From the NCBI RefSeq assembly GCF_001870735.1, contig NZ_MORL01000013.1, positions 1-64,000 of the forward strand: a stretch of DNA of 64,000 bases. The letters run 5' to 3'. The stretch is from Arsenicibacter rosenii. GTDB lineage: Bacteria > Bacteroidota > Bacteroidia > Cytophagales > Spirosomataceae. The first letter of the stretch is position 1. Each line of letters starts with the position of its first letter. The notes under the pieces were generated by a model. It saw only the letters and a program-made list of their open reading frames with translations. It searched no databases and was not told where the DNA came from. Shown here in pieces: positions 53,133 to 61,498 of this stretch. Position numbers and translations under genes: made by a program.

Positions 53133-53909
53133 ATGTCAGAACATAAACCGCTAATACTAGTAACGAACGACGATGGCATTACTTCCCACGGCATCAGAAC
53201 ACTGGCCAATCTGATGACACAGCTGGGCAATGTTATGGTCGTTGCCCCGAACAGTCCGCAGTCCGGCATGGGCCACGCGATCACCATTGCACACCCGCTC
53301 CGGTTGTACCCAACGGATATTTTTCCTGACTTTCCGGCGTACGAATGCTCGGGGACACCCGCCGACTGCGTGAAGCTGGCCAAAAATCATATTCTGAAAG
53401 ACCGTAAACCCGACCTTGTCGTCAGCGGAATCAATCACGGCAGCAATACCTCGATCAGTGTGCTTTATTCCGGTACCATGTCGGCAGCCATTGAAGCAGC
53501 CATCGAGGGCATTCCGGCCATTGGGTTTTCGCTGAATGATTTCAGCCGCCAGGCTGATTTTTCCCATACCGAAGCCCACATTCTGGCAATTGCCCGCAAC
53601 GTGCTGGAACATGGTATGGCCAAGGGAGTAGCGCTGAACGTAAACTTTCCGGCAAAGCAGCCAGAACCCCTCAAAGGGATTAAAATCTGCCGGCAAGCGG
53701 ATGCCAAGTGGCAGGAAGTATTCGATGAGCGGCGCGATCCGCACGGACGCCGGTATTTCTGGCTGGCCGGCGAATTCGTCAATTTTGACCCGCATGCCGA
53801 AGATACCGATGAGTATGCACTGGCCCACAACTATACGTCGGTCGTACCCTGCAAGTACGATCTGACGGCCTATGACACCATAAAGGAAATGCAGGATTGG
53901 CACCTTTAG
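53133..53909 (+). CDS. surE: 5'/3'-nucleotidase SurE
   Basis: The 258-residue protein has the SurE signatures ILVTNDDGITSHGI (metal-binding Asp pair), VVAPNSPQSGMGHAIT, YECSGTPADCVKLA and LVVSGINHGSNTS. The enzyme dephosphorylates nucleoside 5'- and 3'-monophosphates and takes part in stress survival. The gene stands 63 bp before the GH3-family gene. Confidence 0.95.
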   Translation: MSEHKPLILVTNDDGITSHGIRTLANLMTQLGNVMVVAPNSPQSGMGHAITIAHPLRLYPTDIFPDFPAYECSGTPADCVKLAKNHILKDRKPDLVVSGINHGSNTSISVLYSGTMSAAIEAAIEGIPAIGFSLNDFSRQADFSHTEAHILAIARNVLEHGMAKGVALNVNFPAKQPEPLKGIKICRQADAKWQEVFDERRDPHGRRYFWLAGEFVNFDPHAEDTDEYALAHNYTSVVPCKYDLTAYDTIKEMQDWHL

Positions 53910-53971
53910 CCGTGGTTTGGAGAGAGTTTAACCGGTTCTCTTATCATCAACACGCTTAACAGAAAAAGATT

Positions 53972-55522
53972 ATGTCTCTGCTAGGAAACGTGCTTAAGGG
54001 CGGCATTAAATTGACCAATGTCGTTCAGCGCAAAAAGATTAACCCATTTAAGTTACAGAAGAAAACATTCTCGAAACTGGTCTCAAAAGCCCGCTACACG
54101 CAGTTCGGCGAAAAGTACCATTTCGAAGTCATACAAAGTGCCTCGCTGTTCGGGTATGAACGGGAGTTTTACGAGCTGTTCAAACAGCACGTCCCGATTT
54201 ATGATTACAACAGCATCTACCAGGAATGGTGGCACCGCACACTCGCCGGCGAAAAAAACGTGTGCTGGCCAGGTCGGGTGAAGTATTTCGCCCTCAGTTC
54301 GGGAACGTCCGAAGCGGCGTCAAAGTACATTCCGGTGACGAAGACAATGTCGAAGGCGATTCAGAAGACCAGCATCCGCCAGATTCTGACGCTCGGCCGC
54401 TATCAGCAGTTACCCGCCGCCATTTATGAAAAAGGCTTTCTGATGCTCGGTGGCAGCACCAGCCTGAGCTACCGGGACAACCACTTCGAAGGCGATCTGA
54501 GCGGCATTACCGCCAGCCAGATTCCGTTCTGGTTCCAGCAGTTCTATAAGCCGGGCCGGGACATTGCCAGCGAGCGCGACTGGGCCCTGAAACTGGACGA
54601 AATTACGGCTCAGGCTTCCCAGTGGGACATTGGCTTTATCGTGGGGGTACCGGCGTGGCTGCAATTGCTCATGGAAAAAATTATTGCCTACTACAAAGTC
54701 AATAACATCCACGACATCTGGCCGAACCTGAGTGTATTCTGCCACGGCGGCGTGTCCTTTGAACCGTACAAAAAGGGGTTTGAAAAACTCCTCGGCCGGC
54801 CCATTACCTACATCGAGACCTATCTGGCTTCGGAAGGCTTCATCGCCTATCAGACCCACCCCAATGCAGCAGGGATGCAGCTGGTGTTGAACAACGGCAT
54901 TTTCTTCGAGTTTATTCCGTTCAACGAGCGCAATTTTACCGCCGACGGGCAGGTGATGCCCAACGCCGAAACCTTGATGATCGATGAGGTAGAAGAAGGC
55001 AAGGAATACGCCCTGCTGATGTCAACCTGTTCAGGCGCGTGGCGCTATCTTATCGGTGACACCATCAAGTTCATTTCTAAAAAACGGGCTGAAATTGTCA
55101 TTACCGGCCGGACCAAGCATTTCCTGAGCCTTTGTGGCGAACACCTCTCGGTGGATAACATGAACAAGGCCATTGAACTGGTGTCCAGCGACCTGAACAT
55201 TGATATCCGCGAGTTTACCGTGGCCGGCGTTTCGAAAGATACGTTGTTTGCCCACCAGTGGTACATCGGCACCGACGATAAGGCTGATGCCAACGACCTC
55301 CGCGACCGCATCGATGCTAAGCTGAAAGAACTGAATGACGATTATGCCGTCGAACGCCGCCATGCCCTGAAAGACGTTTCCGTTACGGTTGTACCGGCAT
55401 CAACCTTCTACAAATGGATGGAGTCGAAAGGAAAGCTTGGCGGGCAGCATAAATTCCCGCGGGTCCTGAAAAAAGACCTCATCGCCGACTGGCAGAATTT
55501 CCTTGAAAAGCAGAAGGTATAA
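53972..55522 (+). CDS. GH3 (auxin-responsive) family acyl-adenylating protein
   Basis: The 516-residue protein has the GH3-family pattern FALSSGTSEAASKYIPVT (ATP motif 1), VFCHGGVSFEPY, TYLASEGFIAYQ and YRYLIGDTIKF-like RYLIGDTIKFI. Plant members join amino acids to auxin or jasmonate through acyl adenylates. Bacteroidota homologues are widespread, and their substrates are unknown. It is followed by a strong terminator. Confidence 0.9.
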   Translation: MSLLGNVLKGGIKLTNVVQRKKINPFKLQKKTFSKLVSKARYTQFGEKYHFEVIQSASLFGYEREFYELFKQHVPIYDYNSIYQEWWHRTLAGEKNVCWPGRVKYFALSSGTSEAASKYIPVTKTMSKAIQKTSIRQILTLGRYQQLPAAIYEKGFLMLGGSTSLSYRDNHFEGDLSGITASQIPFWFQQFYKPGRDIASERDWALKLDEITAQASQWDIGFIVGVPAWLQLLMEKIIAYYKVNNIHDIWPNLSVFCHGGVSFEPYKKGFEKLLGRPITYIETYLASEGFIAYQTHPNAAGMQLVLNNGIFFEFIPFNERNFTADGQVMPNAETLMIDEVEEGKEYALLMSTCSGAWRYLIGDTIKFISKKRAEIVITGRTKHFLSLCGEHLSVDNMNKAIELVSSDLNIDIREFTVAGVSKDTLFAHQWYIGTDDKADANDLRDRIDAKLKELNDDYAVERRHALKDVSVTVVPASTFYKWMESKGKLGGQHKFPRVLKKDLIADWQNFLEKQKV

Positions 55523-55537
55523 GGCAATATATATATC

Positions 55538-55568
55538 AACACCCCGGGGGTTAAATCCCCGGGGTGTT
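55538..55568 (+). terminator. Terminator after the GH3-family gene
   Basis: AACACCCCGGGG-GTTAAAT-CCCCGGGGTGTT is a perfect 12-bp GC-rich stem followed by TTCTTTT. It also faces the convergent LysE gene. Confidence 0.85.
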
Positions 55569-55595
55569 TTCTTTTATCCAGCATCCAGCCCTCCC

Positions 55596-56234
55596 CTACT
55601 TATTCATCATGGCCATTAACGGTACGTATACACGCAGGTAAGCCAGCTGAATGGCAACGGCCAGAAAAATCACGCCGGTAACGCGGTTGAAAATCAGAAT
55701 TACCCGAGGCGTGAACAACCGCTTGAGTTTGTGGGCCGAAACAGCAATAGCGGTTTGGGTCAGAAAAATAGCCAGCACACTCATGGCCAGGAAACCGATC
55801 TGCTCATCAAGATCATAGTGCAGCGATTTGCGTAAATAGGCCGTCAGCCCCACCCATGTCAGAAAATTGACCGGATTCAGACCATTGAGCAGAAAACCGA
55901 TCCAGAAATAATACAGAAAATTACCGAAGCGGGTGGTCGGGTAAGCCAGCCGCGGCACCCCTTTCACCAGATTGGCAATCCCCATAACACTTAAGAAAAT
56001 GACGCCGATGATGGATATGGCCAGCTCAAAGCCATCGATTTTCGGCAGGAACGACGTTCCGAACAAGGCCGAGGCGATAAACAGGGAATCGCAGACAACT
56101 ACCCCGAAGGCAATTTTCATCCCCGCTTTATAGCCGTTATCGACACTATTCTGTAACAGAGAAAAAAAAACCGTGCCGAAAGTCCAGCACAGTAACACAC
56201 CGGTAATCAATCCGTAAAATAGCGCTTCAATCAT
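55596..56234 (-). CDS. LysE-family amino-acid/metabolite exporter
   Basis: The 212-residue protein has about six hydrophobic segments (LFYGLITGVLLCWTFGTVFF, FELAISIIGVIFLSVMGIAN, and VLAIFLTQTAIAVSAHKL). The LysE-type motif GLNPVNFLTWVGL is present. Such proteins export small molecules, often amino acids. It follows the Nudix gene with 1 bp between them. Confidence 0.85.
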   Translation of the reverse strand: MIEALFYGLITGVLLCWTFGTVFFSLLQNSVDNGYKAGMKIAFGVVVCDSLFIASALFGTSFLPKIDGFELAISIIGVIFLSVMGIANLVKGVPRLAYPTTRFGNFLYYFWIGFLLNGLNPVNFLTWVGLTAYLRKSLHYDLDEQIGFLAMSVLAIFLTQTAIAVSAHKLKRLFTPRVILIFNRVTGVIFLAVAIQLAYLRVYVPLMAMMNK

Positions 56235-56235
56235 T

Positions 56236-56784
56236 TTAAATCCCTTTTAGGCGTGCCACCATCAGAATAGCGCACATGCTTATTGAGTCTGTAATTTCAC
56301 TGGCCATGACCATGCGCACCGCCTCTGCGAGGTGCAGCTTACGCACCATCAGTTCTTCTGTTTCCTCGGGGGCGTGCTCGCCCTGACTCAAGCCTTCGGC
56401 AATATAAATAAATCCTTCTTCGTCGGTGGCCGAATTCGATGTATGAATACGGGCCATTTTGGTCCAGCGCTCCGCCGTCAGGCCGGTTTCTTCTTTCAGT
56501 TCCCGTTTCGCTGACTCAAGCACATCGGTGCCGACCGGGCTTCCTCCTTCCGGAATTTCCCATGAATATTCATTGAGCGGGTACCGGTATTGTCCGACCA
56601 GATAGGTATAGCCTTCCTCGTCAATCGGGATAATGCCAACGGCTTTATTTTTAAAACTTACCACGCCATAAATGCCGGGCGTGCCGGCCGGTGTGATCAC
56701 TTCTTCATGTCTGATGGTTAACCAATTATTGTCATAGGCAGTTTTGGAAGAAAGCGTCTGCCAGGGATTTTCCGTCGTATTCAT
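56236..56784 (-). CDS. Nudix hydrolase (ADP-ribose pyrophosphatase-like)
   Basis: The 182-residue protein has a Nudix box GGSPVGTDVLESAKRELKEE followed by TGL (G-x5-E-x7-REUxEExGU pattern). The N-terminal part SFKNKAVGIIPIDEEGYTYL, QYRYPLNEYSWEIPEG fits ADP-ribose/nucleotide-sugar pyrophosphatases. It forms an operon with the LysE gene. Confidence 0.92.
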   Translation of the reverse strand: MNTTENPWQTLSSKTAYDNNWLTIRHEEVITPAGTPGIYGVVSFKNKAVGIIPIDEEGYTYLVGQYRYPLNEYSWEIPEGGSPVGTDVLESAKRELKEETGLTAERWTKMARIHTSNSATDEEGFIYIAEGLSQGEHAPEETEELMVRKLHLAEAVRMVMASEITDSISMCAILMVARLKGI

Positions 56785-56901
56785 ATGCGCGAAAGTACAA
56801 ACTTTTCCGGTCTTCCGGCGTAACTTTGCATCAGAACAAATCCCGCCTGCGTAAAGGACAGAAGCAAGCCTTACAGCCCTTCCTCTTTGCCCTGGTTACC
56901 C

Positions 56902-57915
56902 ATGAGTACACTTCAGCAGACAAAATTCCGGTGGATGACCGTTTCACTTGCCCTGAGCGTCACCCTCTTATTATTGAAAATGACGGCCTGGTACCTAACC
57001 AATTCGGCGGCCATTCTTACCGATGCGCTCGAATCCATTGTGAACGTACTGGCCAGTGGCTTTGCCTTATACAGCATTTATCTTGCCGGTCAGCCCCGCG
57101 ATTTCAACCACCCGTATGGTCATGGCAAGGTTGAATTTCTCTCATCCGGTTTCGAAGGTGCCCTGATTGTGTCGGCCGGCTTCTTTACGTTTTATACGGC
57201 CATCATGAGTTTTTTCAGTCCCCACGACCTCAAAAATCTGGACTGGGGATTATTGCTGGTGGCGATCTCGACCATCGCCAACGCGGCAACGGGCTGGATG
57301 CTGATCCGGACCGGCCGGCAAACCGACTCCATGGCCCTCATCGCCGATGGCCGGCATTTACTGACCGACAGCCTGAGCAGTGTGATCGTCCTGGCAGGTA
57401 TCGGTCTGGTCTGGCTGACCGGTCAGGCGTGGCTCGACAGTGTTTTATCACTGGTTTTGTCTATTGTCATTTGTTTTAACGGATATCATCTGGTCCGTCA
57501 TGCAACCGCCCGCTTGCTCGACGAGACCGACACCCCTACCCTCGACCGTGTGGTTACGCTTCTACGGGATAACCGCAATACAACCTGGATTGACGTACAT
57601 AACCTGCGGGTACAAAAATACGGGGCAGACCTGCACATCGACTGCCACCTGACACTGCCCCGGTACTGGGAACTTACCGGCGTACATCAAACGGTGAATC
57701 ATTTTGAAAATACGCTCAAAAGCGGCTTTACCAGCGAAGTCGAGATCTTTGTGCACGCCGACCCCTGCCTGCCCGACTGTTGCCATTACTGCCGCGTTGC
57801 CGACTGTCCGGTACGGGCCTTTCCGTTTCTCCACGACATGATCTGGAGCGCCGACAATTTACCACTGAATCAGAAACACTTTGTTTCGCTTGAGCTACCG
57901 CACAGGAATCAGTAA
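56902..57915 (+). CDS. Cation diffusion facilitator (CDF) transporter
   Basis: The protein has 337 residues from the ATG at 56902. TM helices include WMTVSLALSVTLLLLKMTAW, and the metal site is LTDALESIV and FNHPYGHGKVEF in the N-terminal half with IADGRHLLTDSLSSVIV in TM5. The C-terminal domain has DLHIDCHLTLPRYWEL and a Cys/His-rich tail (DPCLPDCCHYCRVADCP), unusual in length. It exports divalent cations such as Zn or Fe. Confidence 0.9.
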   Translation: MSTLQQTKFRWMTVSLALSVTLLLLKMTAWYLTNSAAILTDALESIVNVLASGFALYSIYLAGQPRDFNHPYGHGKVEFLSSGFEGALIVSAGFFTFYTAIMSFFSPHDLKNLDWGLLLVAISTIANAATGWMLIRTGRQTDSMALIADGRHLLTDSLSSVIVLAGIGLVWLTGQAWLDSVLSLVLSIVICFNGYHLVRHATARLLDETDTPTLDRVVTLLRDNRNTTWIDVHNLRVQKYGADLHIDCHLTLPRYWELTGVHQTVNHFENTLKSGFTSEVEIFVHADPCLPDCCHYCRVADCPVRAFPFLHDMIWSADNLPLNQKHFVSLELPHRNQ

Positions 57916-58258
57916 AATTACCCGTTTTTTTACATAAAAATTTTGAGCTTTTCTTGCCTTTTTCATTTACACCTACTACATTTATCGAAATATTTAAAAA
58001 AAATCTTATATAGTTATAATTTTTAAATATTCGGATAATTCAGGTTGTATTCAATACTGGCAAAAAAGCCCTCATTCCCAGTGAATTTGAGGGCTTTTTT
58101 CTTTTTGAGTAACATTGTTTACCACCTTCCCAGGCACTATCCGGTTGCGTACTGGTTGCTGCTGAACAAAATCCTGCCCTCTATACGCCGGCACGGGCAA
58201 AGGCGCTTAGAATATTCCGCGAATTTCGTAGATTTCGCCCTTTAACTCCCTTAGCAAT
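57916..58258. other. AT-rich intergenic region with a terminator
   Basis: The first 130 bp are strongly AT-rich with no gene. AAAAAAGCCCTCA (58062-58074) and TGAGGGCTTTTTT (58088-58100) form a bidirectional terminator. The remaining 160 bp probably contain the promoter of the TIM-barrel protein gene. Confidence 0.6.
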
Positions 58259-59167
58259 ATGACTACCGATCGTCGCTCCTTTATTAAGCAGGCGGGGCTT
58301 ATGCTGGCGGCTGCGCCAACCCTGACGGCCTTTGCCGAACCCGCTAAAAAACGCTTCTTCGAGATTTCACTGGCCGAATGGTCGCTGCATAAAGCGTTAT
58401 TTGCCAAAAAAATTACCAACCTGGACTTCCCCGTTCTCGCCCGTAAGGAATTTGGCATCCGGACGGTTGAATACGTCAACCAGTTTTTTAAGGATAAAGC
58501 CAATGACACTGCCTATCTGAATGAGCTGCTGAAACGTTGTAAGGACAACGGTATTAAAAACCACCTGATTATGATTGACGGGGAAGGAGGTCTGGGGGAA
58601 ACCGATCAGGCGAAACGCAATCAGGCGGTCGACAACCATAAGAAGTGGGTCGAATGCGCAAAGTATCTGGGTTGCCAGACGATCCGGGTTAATGCCTACG
58701 GCACTAGCTCCGGCGCCGAAGTGGCCCGCGCGGCCGTCGAAGGACTCGGCAAACTGGGCGAATTTGCGCAACCCCTGGGCATCAATGTGATCGTAGAAAA
58801 CCATGGCGGCTACTCTTCTAACGGTGCCTGGCTGACGGATGTCATGAAGGACATTAACAAACCTAACGTAGGAACCCTGCCCGATTTCGGCAATTTCTGC
58901 CTGCGTCGCGGCAAAGATGGCTGCGAGAGCGAGTACGACCGCTATCAGGGCGTCGAGGAGCTGATGGCTTTTGCGAAAGGGGTATCGGCCAAAACCTATA
59001 ATTTCGATGAAAACGGCAACTGCATCGAAACCGATTATACCCGTATGATGAAAATCGTGAAAGACAGCGGTTTCAAAGGGTATGTCGGAATTGAGTACGA
59101 AGGCGATAAACTGGACGAGTACGAGGGCATCAAAAAAACAAAAGCGCTCCTGGAGCGCTTTAAATAA
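58259..59167 (+). CDS. Secreted sugar isomerase/epimerase-like TIM-barrel protein
   Basis: The 302-residue protein starts with a Tat-type signal ([20 protein letters not shown]). The xylose-isomerase-like barrel has [55 protein letters not shown] and [17 protein letters not shown], which supply the Glu/His/Asp metal ligands. Bacteroidota secrete many such proteins with unknown sugar substrates. Confidence 0.85.
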   Translation: MTTDRRSFIKQAGLMLAAAPTLTAFAEPAKKRFFEISLAEWSLHKALFAKKITNLDFPVLARKEFGIRTVEYVNQFFKDKANDTAYLNELLKRCKDNGIKNHLIMIDGEGGLGETDQAKRNQAVDNHKKWVECAKYLGCQTIRVNAYGTSSGAEVARAAVEGLGKLGEFAQPLGINVIVENHGGYSSNGAWLTDVMKDINKPNVGTLPDFGNFCLRRGKDGCESEYDRYQGVEELMAFAKGVSAKTYNFDENGNCIETDYTRMMKIVKDSGFKGYVGIEYEGDKLDEYEGIKKTKALLERFK

Positions 59168-59214
59168 CCCGAAAAGCGGAAGCGGATCTCTCCCTTCCGC
59201 TTTTTTATTTCCGG

Positions 59215-59931
59215 TTATTTTACGCTGCCCATCCCGCCATCGACGCCAACGATCTGGCCCGTTATCCAGGCTGCCTGGTCTGATACCAGAAAAGCGGCCA
59301 TATTGGCAATATCGGTCGGTGCCCCGAACCGGCCCAGCGGATGACGCTTATTCGCGGCTTCCCGCTTTGTGTCATCGCCCAGCAGAAAATGGGCCAGCGG
59401 TGTATCGGTCAGCGAAGGCGCAACGGCATTGACCCGGATCAGAGACGGTGCAAACTCGGCCGCCAATGATTTGGTCAACCCTTCAACAGCTGACTTGGCA
59501 ATGCCCACAGACGAATGCAGGCTCATGCCCAGCTTAGCGGCTACGGTACTAAACAACACCACACTGGCGCCTTTTGCTTTTTTCAGGGCCGGAAACGCCG
59601 CGTGAATCGCACCGATAGCCCCCAGCACATTGACCTGAAGATCATGCTGATAATCCGCAACCGAAAGCCGCTGGAATGGTTTAAGATTAATCGTACCCGG
59701 ACAATAAACAAGGCCATGGATTGTATCCGGCAGTTGTTTGGCCAGATCGCCCGCCGGCTGCGTAACATCCCAGTTAAGGTGCGTGGATTGAATGCCTTCC
59801 GGCTCGCGGCGACCAGCGGTGATCAGCGTAGCGCCCTGTGCCTGTAACGTAGTAGCCAGCGCATGGCCGATGCCGGAACTGGCCCCGATAATGAAAATAG
59901 TTTTCCCTTGCATTACGGAGATGGTTTTCAT
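59215..59931 (-). CDS. Short-chain dehydrogenase/reductase
   Basis: The 238-residue protein has the NAD(P) motif GASSGIGHALA, PGTINLKP for the NNAG region, catalytic Ser in VVLFSTVAAKLGM and SSVGIAKSAVEG in the YxxxK position (Ser-Ser-Val-Gly-Ile-Ala-Lys: the usual Tyr is not evident), and VNAVAPSLTDTPL. Met7 at 59913 is an alternative start. The Tyr replacement may mean altered or lost catalysis. Confidence 0.85.
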   Translation of the reverse strand: MKTISVMQGKTIFIIGASSGIGHALATTLQAQGATLITAGRREPEGIQSTHLNWDVTQPAGDLAKQLPDTIHGLVYCPGTINLKPFQRLSVADYQHDLQVNVLGAIGAIHAAFPALKKAKGASVVLFSTVAAKLGMSLHSSVGIAKSAVEGLTKSLAAEFAPSLIRVNAVAPSLTDTPLAHFLLGDDTKREAANKRHPLGRFGAPTDIANMAAFLVSDQAAWITGQIVGVDGGMGSVK

Positions 59932-59938
59932 GTAAAAA

Positions 59939-59965
59939 AGAAGGCTGCCGAATCAGCAGCCTTCT
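59939..59965 (-). terminator. Terminator after folE
   Basis: On the minus strand AGAAGGCTGC-TGATTCG-GCAGCCTTCT is followed by TTTTTTAC, about 23 bp after the folE stop. Confidence 0.85.
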
Positions 59966-59987
59966 CAACTCAATAACTAATATCCCG

Positions 59988-60728
59988 TTACAAGGTTGCG
60001 TTCATACCCGAAATATACCGCAGAAATTCCTGCCGGGTAGCTTCTTCTTCAAACTTGCCGTGGTAGGCCGCCGTAACGGTCGAGCTGTGTACGTCGCGTA
60101 CCCCCCGTGTCGATACACACAGGTGTTTGGCATCGATGATAACGGCTACATTTTCGGTCTCCAGTACGTCTTTGAGCTCGTTGGCAATCTGTACCGTCAA
60201 GCGCTCCTGCACCTGAGGACGTTTAGCATAGTACTGCACAATCCGGTTAAGCTTCGACAAACCGATAACCTTTCCGCTCGAAATATAGGCGACATGCGCC
60301 TTTCCGATAATCGGGACAAAATGGTGTTCGCAGTACGATTGCACCAGAATATCCTTTTCAACCAGCATTTCGTTGTACTTAAACTTATTGTCGAACAAGG
60401 TCGGCTTCGGCTTGTTGGCCGGATTCAGACCGCTGAACGCCTCTTTCACGTACATTTTTGCCACACGACGGGGTGACCCTTTCAGGCTGTCGTCGGTCAG
60501 GTCGAGGCCCAGGATATTCATAATCTCCCGGAAGTGTTCGGTAATGAGTTCAATTTTATGGTCATCGTCCATGGCAAAGGCGTCTGGACGCATAGGCGTT
60601 TCAATCGACGTAGCAGCGTGTGACTCGCCAATTTCTTCGGCATGGAGATCGTCAACAAGCTCAAAATCATTGTGCTTGCCGTTACCGTTAAGCGGCCGGG
60701 TATTCAACAAAGTTCCGTTCGGTTTCAT
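59988..60728 (-). CDS. folE: GTP cyclohydrolase I
   Basis: The 246-residue protein has an N-terminal charged extension of about 60 residues, then the catalytic domain: GLDLTDDSLKGSPRRVAKMY, YCEHHFVPIIGKAHVAYISS (zinc Cys/His), GLSKLNRIVQYYAKRPQVQE and LCVSTRGVRDVHSSTVT. It makes dihydroneopterin triphosphate for folate, queuosine or biopterin. The 3' partner of queD, with a 41-bp overlap of the two genes. Confidence 0.95.
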   Translation of the reverse strand: MKPNGTLLNTRPLNGNGKHNDFELVDDLHAEEIGESHAATSIETPMRPDAFAMDDDHKIELITEHFREIMNILGLDLTDDSLKGSPRRVAKMYVKEAFSGLNPANKPKPTLFDNKFKYNEMLVEKDILVQSYCEHHFVPIIGKAHVAYISSGKVIGLSKLNRIVQYYAKRPQVQERLTVQIANELKDVLETENVAVIIDAKHLCVSTRGVRDVHSSTVTAAYHGKFEEEATRQEFLRYISGMNATL

Positions 60729-61188
60729 ATAGTCTGATTTTGAGATCCAGTGACGGATCTAGCTGCTCACGTAGAATTTGGTAGATAACGATGGCAATGT
60801 TTTCGGCCGACGGGTTCAGATCTTTAAACTCTTCGGTATCCAGATTGAGATTTTTATGGTCAAAACGGTCAAGTACAAACGTTTTGCTTATGTCACTAAG
60901 TACTTTCATGTCAATGACATAGCCCGTTTCCGGATCAACCGGCCCGGTGACCTGCAGAATCAGGTCATAGTTATGCCCGTGGTAGTTGTAGTTATTACAT
61001 TTACCATAAACACGCTCGTTTTTTTCGTCTGACCAGTTCGGATTATTGAGCCGATGGGCTGCGTTAAAATGTTCTTTCCGGAAAACAGCTACTCTCGGCC
61101 GCGAGTCTGCGGCAAAGGGTGTATGTTCCGCTGCATCTGCGAACGGTTTCAGATAACCGGTCGTATCTGCCTGATTTGGTTCAATCAT
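60688..61188 (-). CDS. queD: 6-carboxytetrahydropterin synthase QueD
   Basis: The 166-residue protein has the family's zinc and catalytic motifs: HFNAAHRLNNPNW, KCNNYNYHGHNYDLILQVTG and LDRFDHKNLNLDTEEF. It uses dihydroneopterin triphosphate, the FolE product, to make 6-carboxytetrahydropterin for queuosine. The first 35 residues are a variable extension; a later start is possible. The overlap with folE suggests a coupled queuosine or pterin pathway. Confidence 0.92.
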   Translation of the reverse strand: MIEPNQADTTGYLKPFADAAEHTPFAADSRPRVAVFRKEHFNAAHRLNNPNWSDEKNERVYGKCNNYNYHGHNYDLILQVTGPVDPETGYVIDMKVLSDISKTFVLDRFDHKNLNLDTEEFKDLNPSAENIAIVIYQILREQLDPSLDLKIRLYETERNFVEYPAA

Positions 61189-61498
61189 GTTTTGTTAAGA
61201 ACTGACGTTCAGTTCGCATGTCGTTACAAAGGTTGTGTACAACACATGCAAGCCGTGGGGCAGGTGGCCATTTCCGCCCAGGGAATGCGATTGCTACCCC
61301 TACTAACACCAGGGTCGGCTTTTTTGTTTAATCTTTTCAGAAAAAGATTAAACAAACTAATCTATTTCTCTCATATAACGACGAATCCTCCTTGTTTCGT
61401 TCCCGGATAGCTGCATTCGACCGGCTCAATAGGGGCAATAAAAAACCCGGCAGCTGAATCAGCTGCCGGGTAAAATAATCTTCTTATCAGATTAGAAA
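61189..61498. other. Intergenic region upstream of queD with inverted repeats
   Basis: No gene is seen. GAACTGA-CGT-TCAGTTC (61199-61215) lies close to the queD start. TTTGTTTAATCTTTT (61323-61337) and AAAAGATTAAACAAA (61342-61356) are a perfect 15-bp AT-rich inverted repeat with a 4-nt spacer. ACCCGGCAGCTGA/TCAGCTGCCGGGT (61445-61471) is the terminator of the SusD gene to the right, which is transcribed leftward. Confidence 0.5.
61445..61471 (-). terminator. Terminator after the second SusD gene
   Basis: A perfect 13-bp arm pair around a single base (effective loop a few bases) is followed on the minus strand by TTTTTATTGC. It lies 28 bp after the SusD stop. Confidence 0.85.

Noticed and set aside
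60688-61188. preQ1 riboswitch upstream of queD
   Set aside because: The upstream sequence lacks the short C-rich pseudoknot pattern of preQ1 riboswitches; only inverted repeats are visible.
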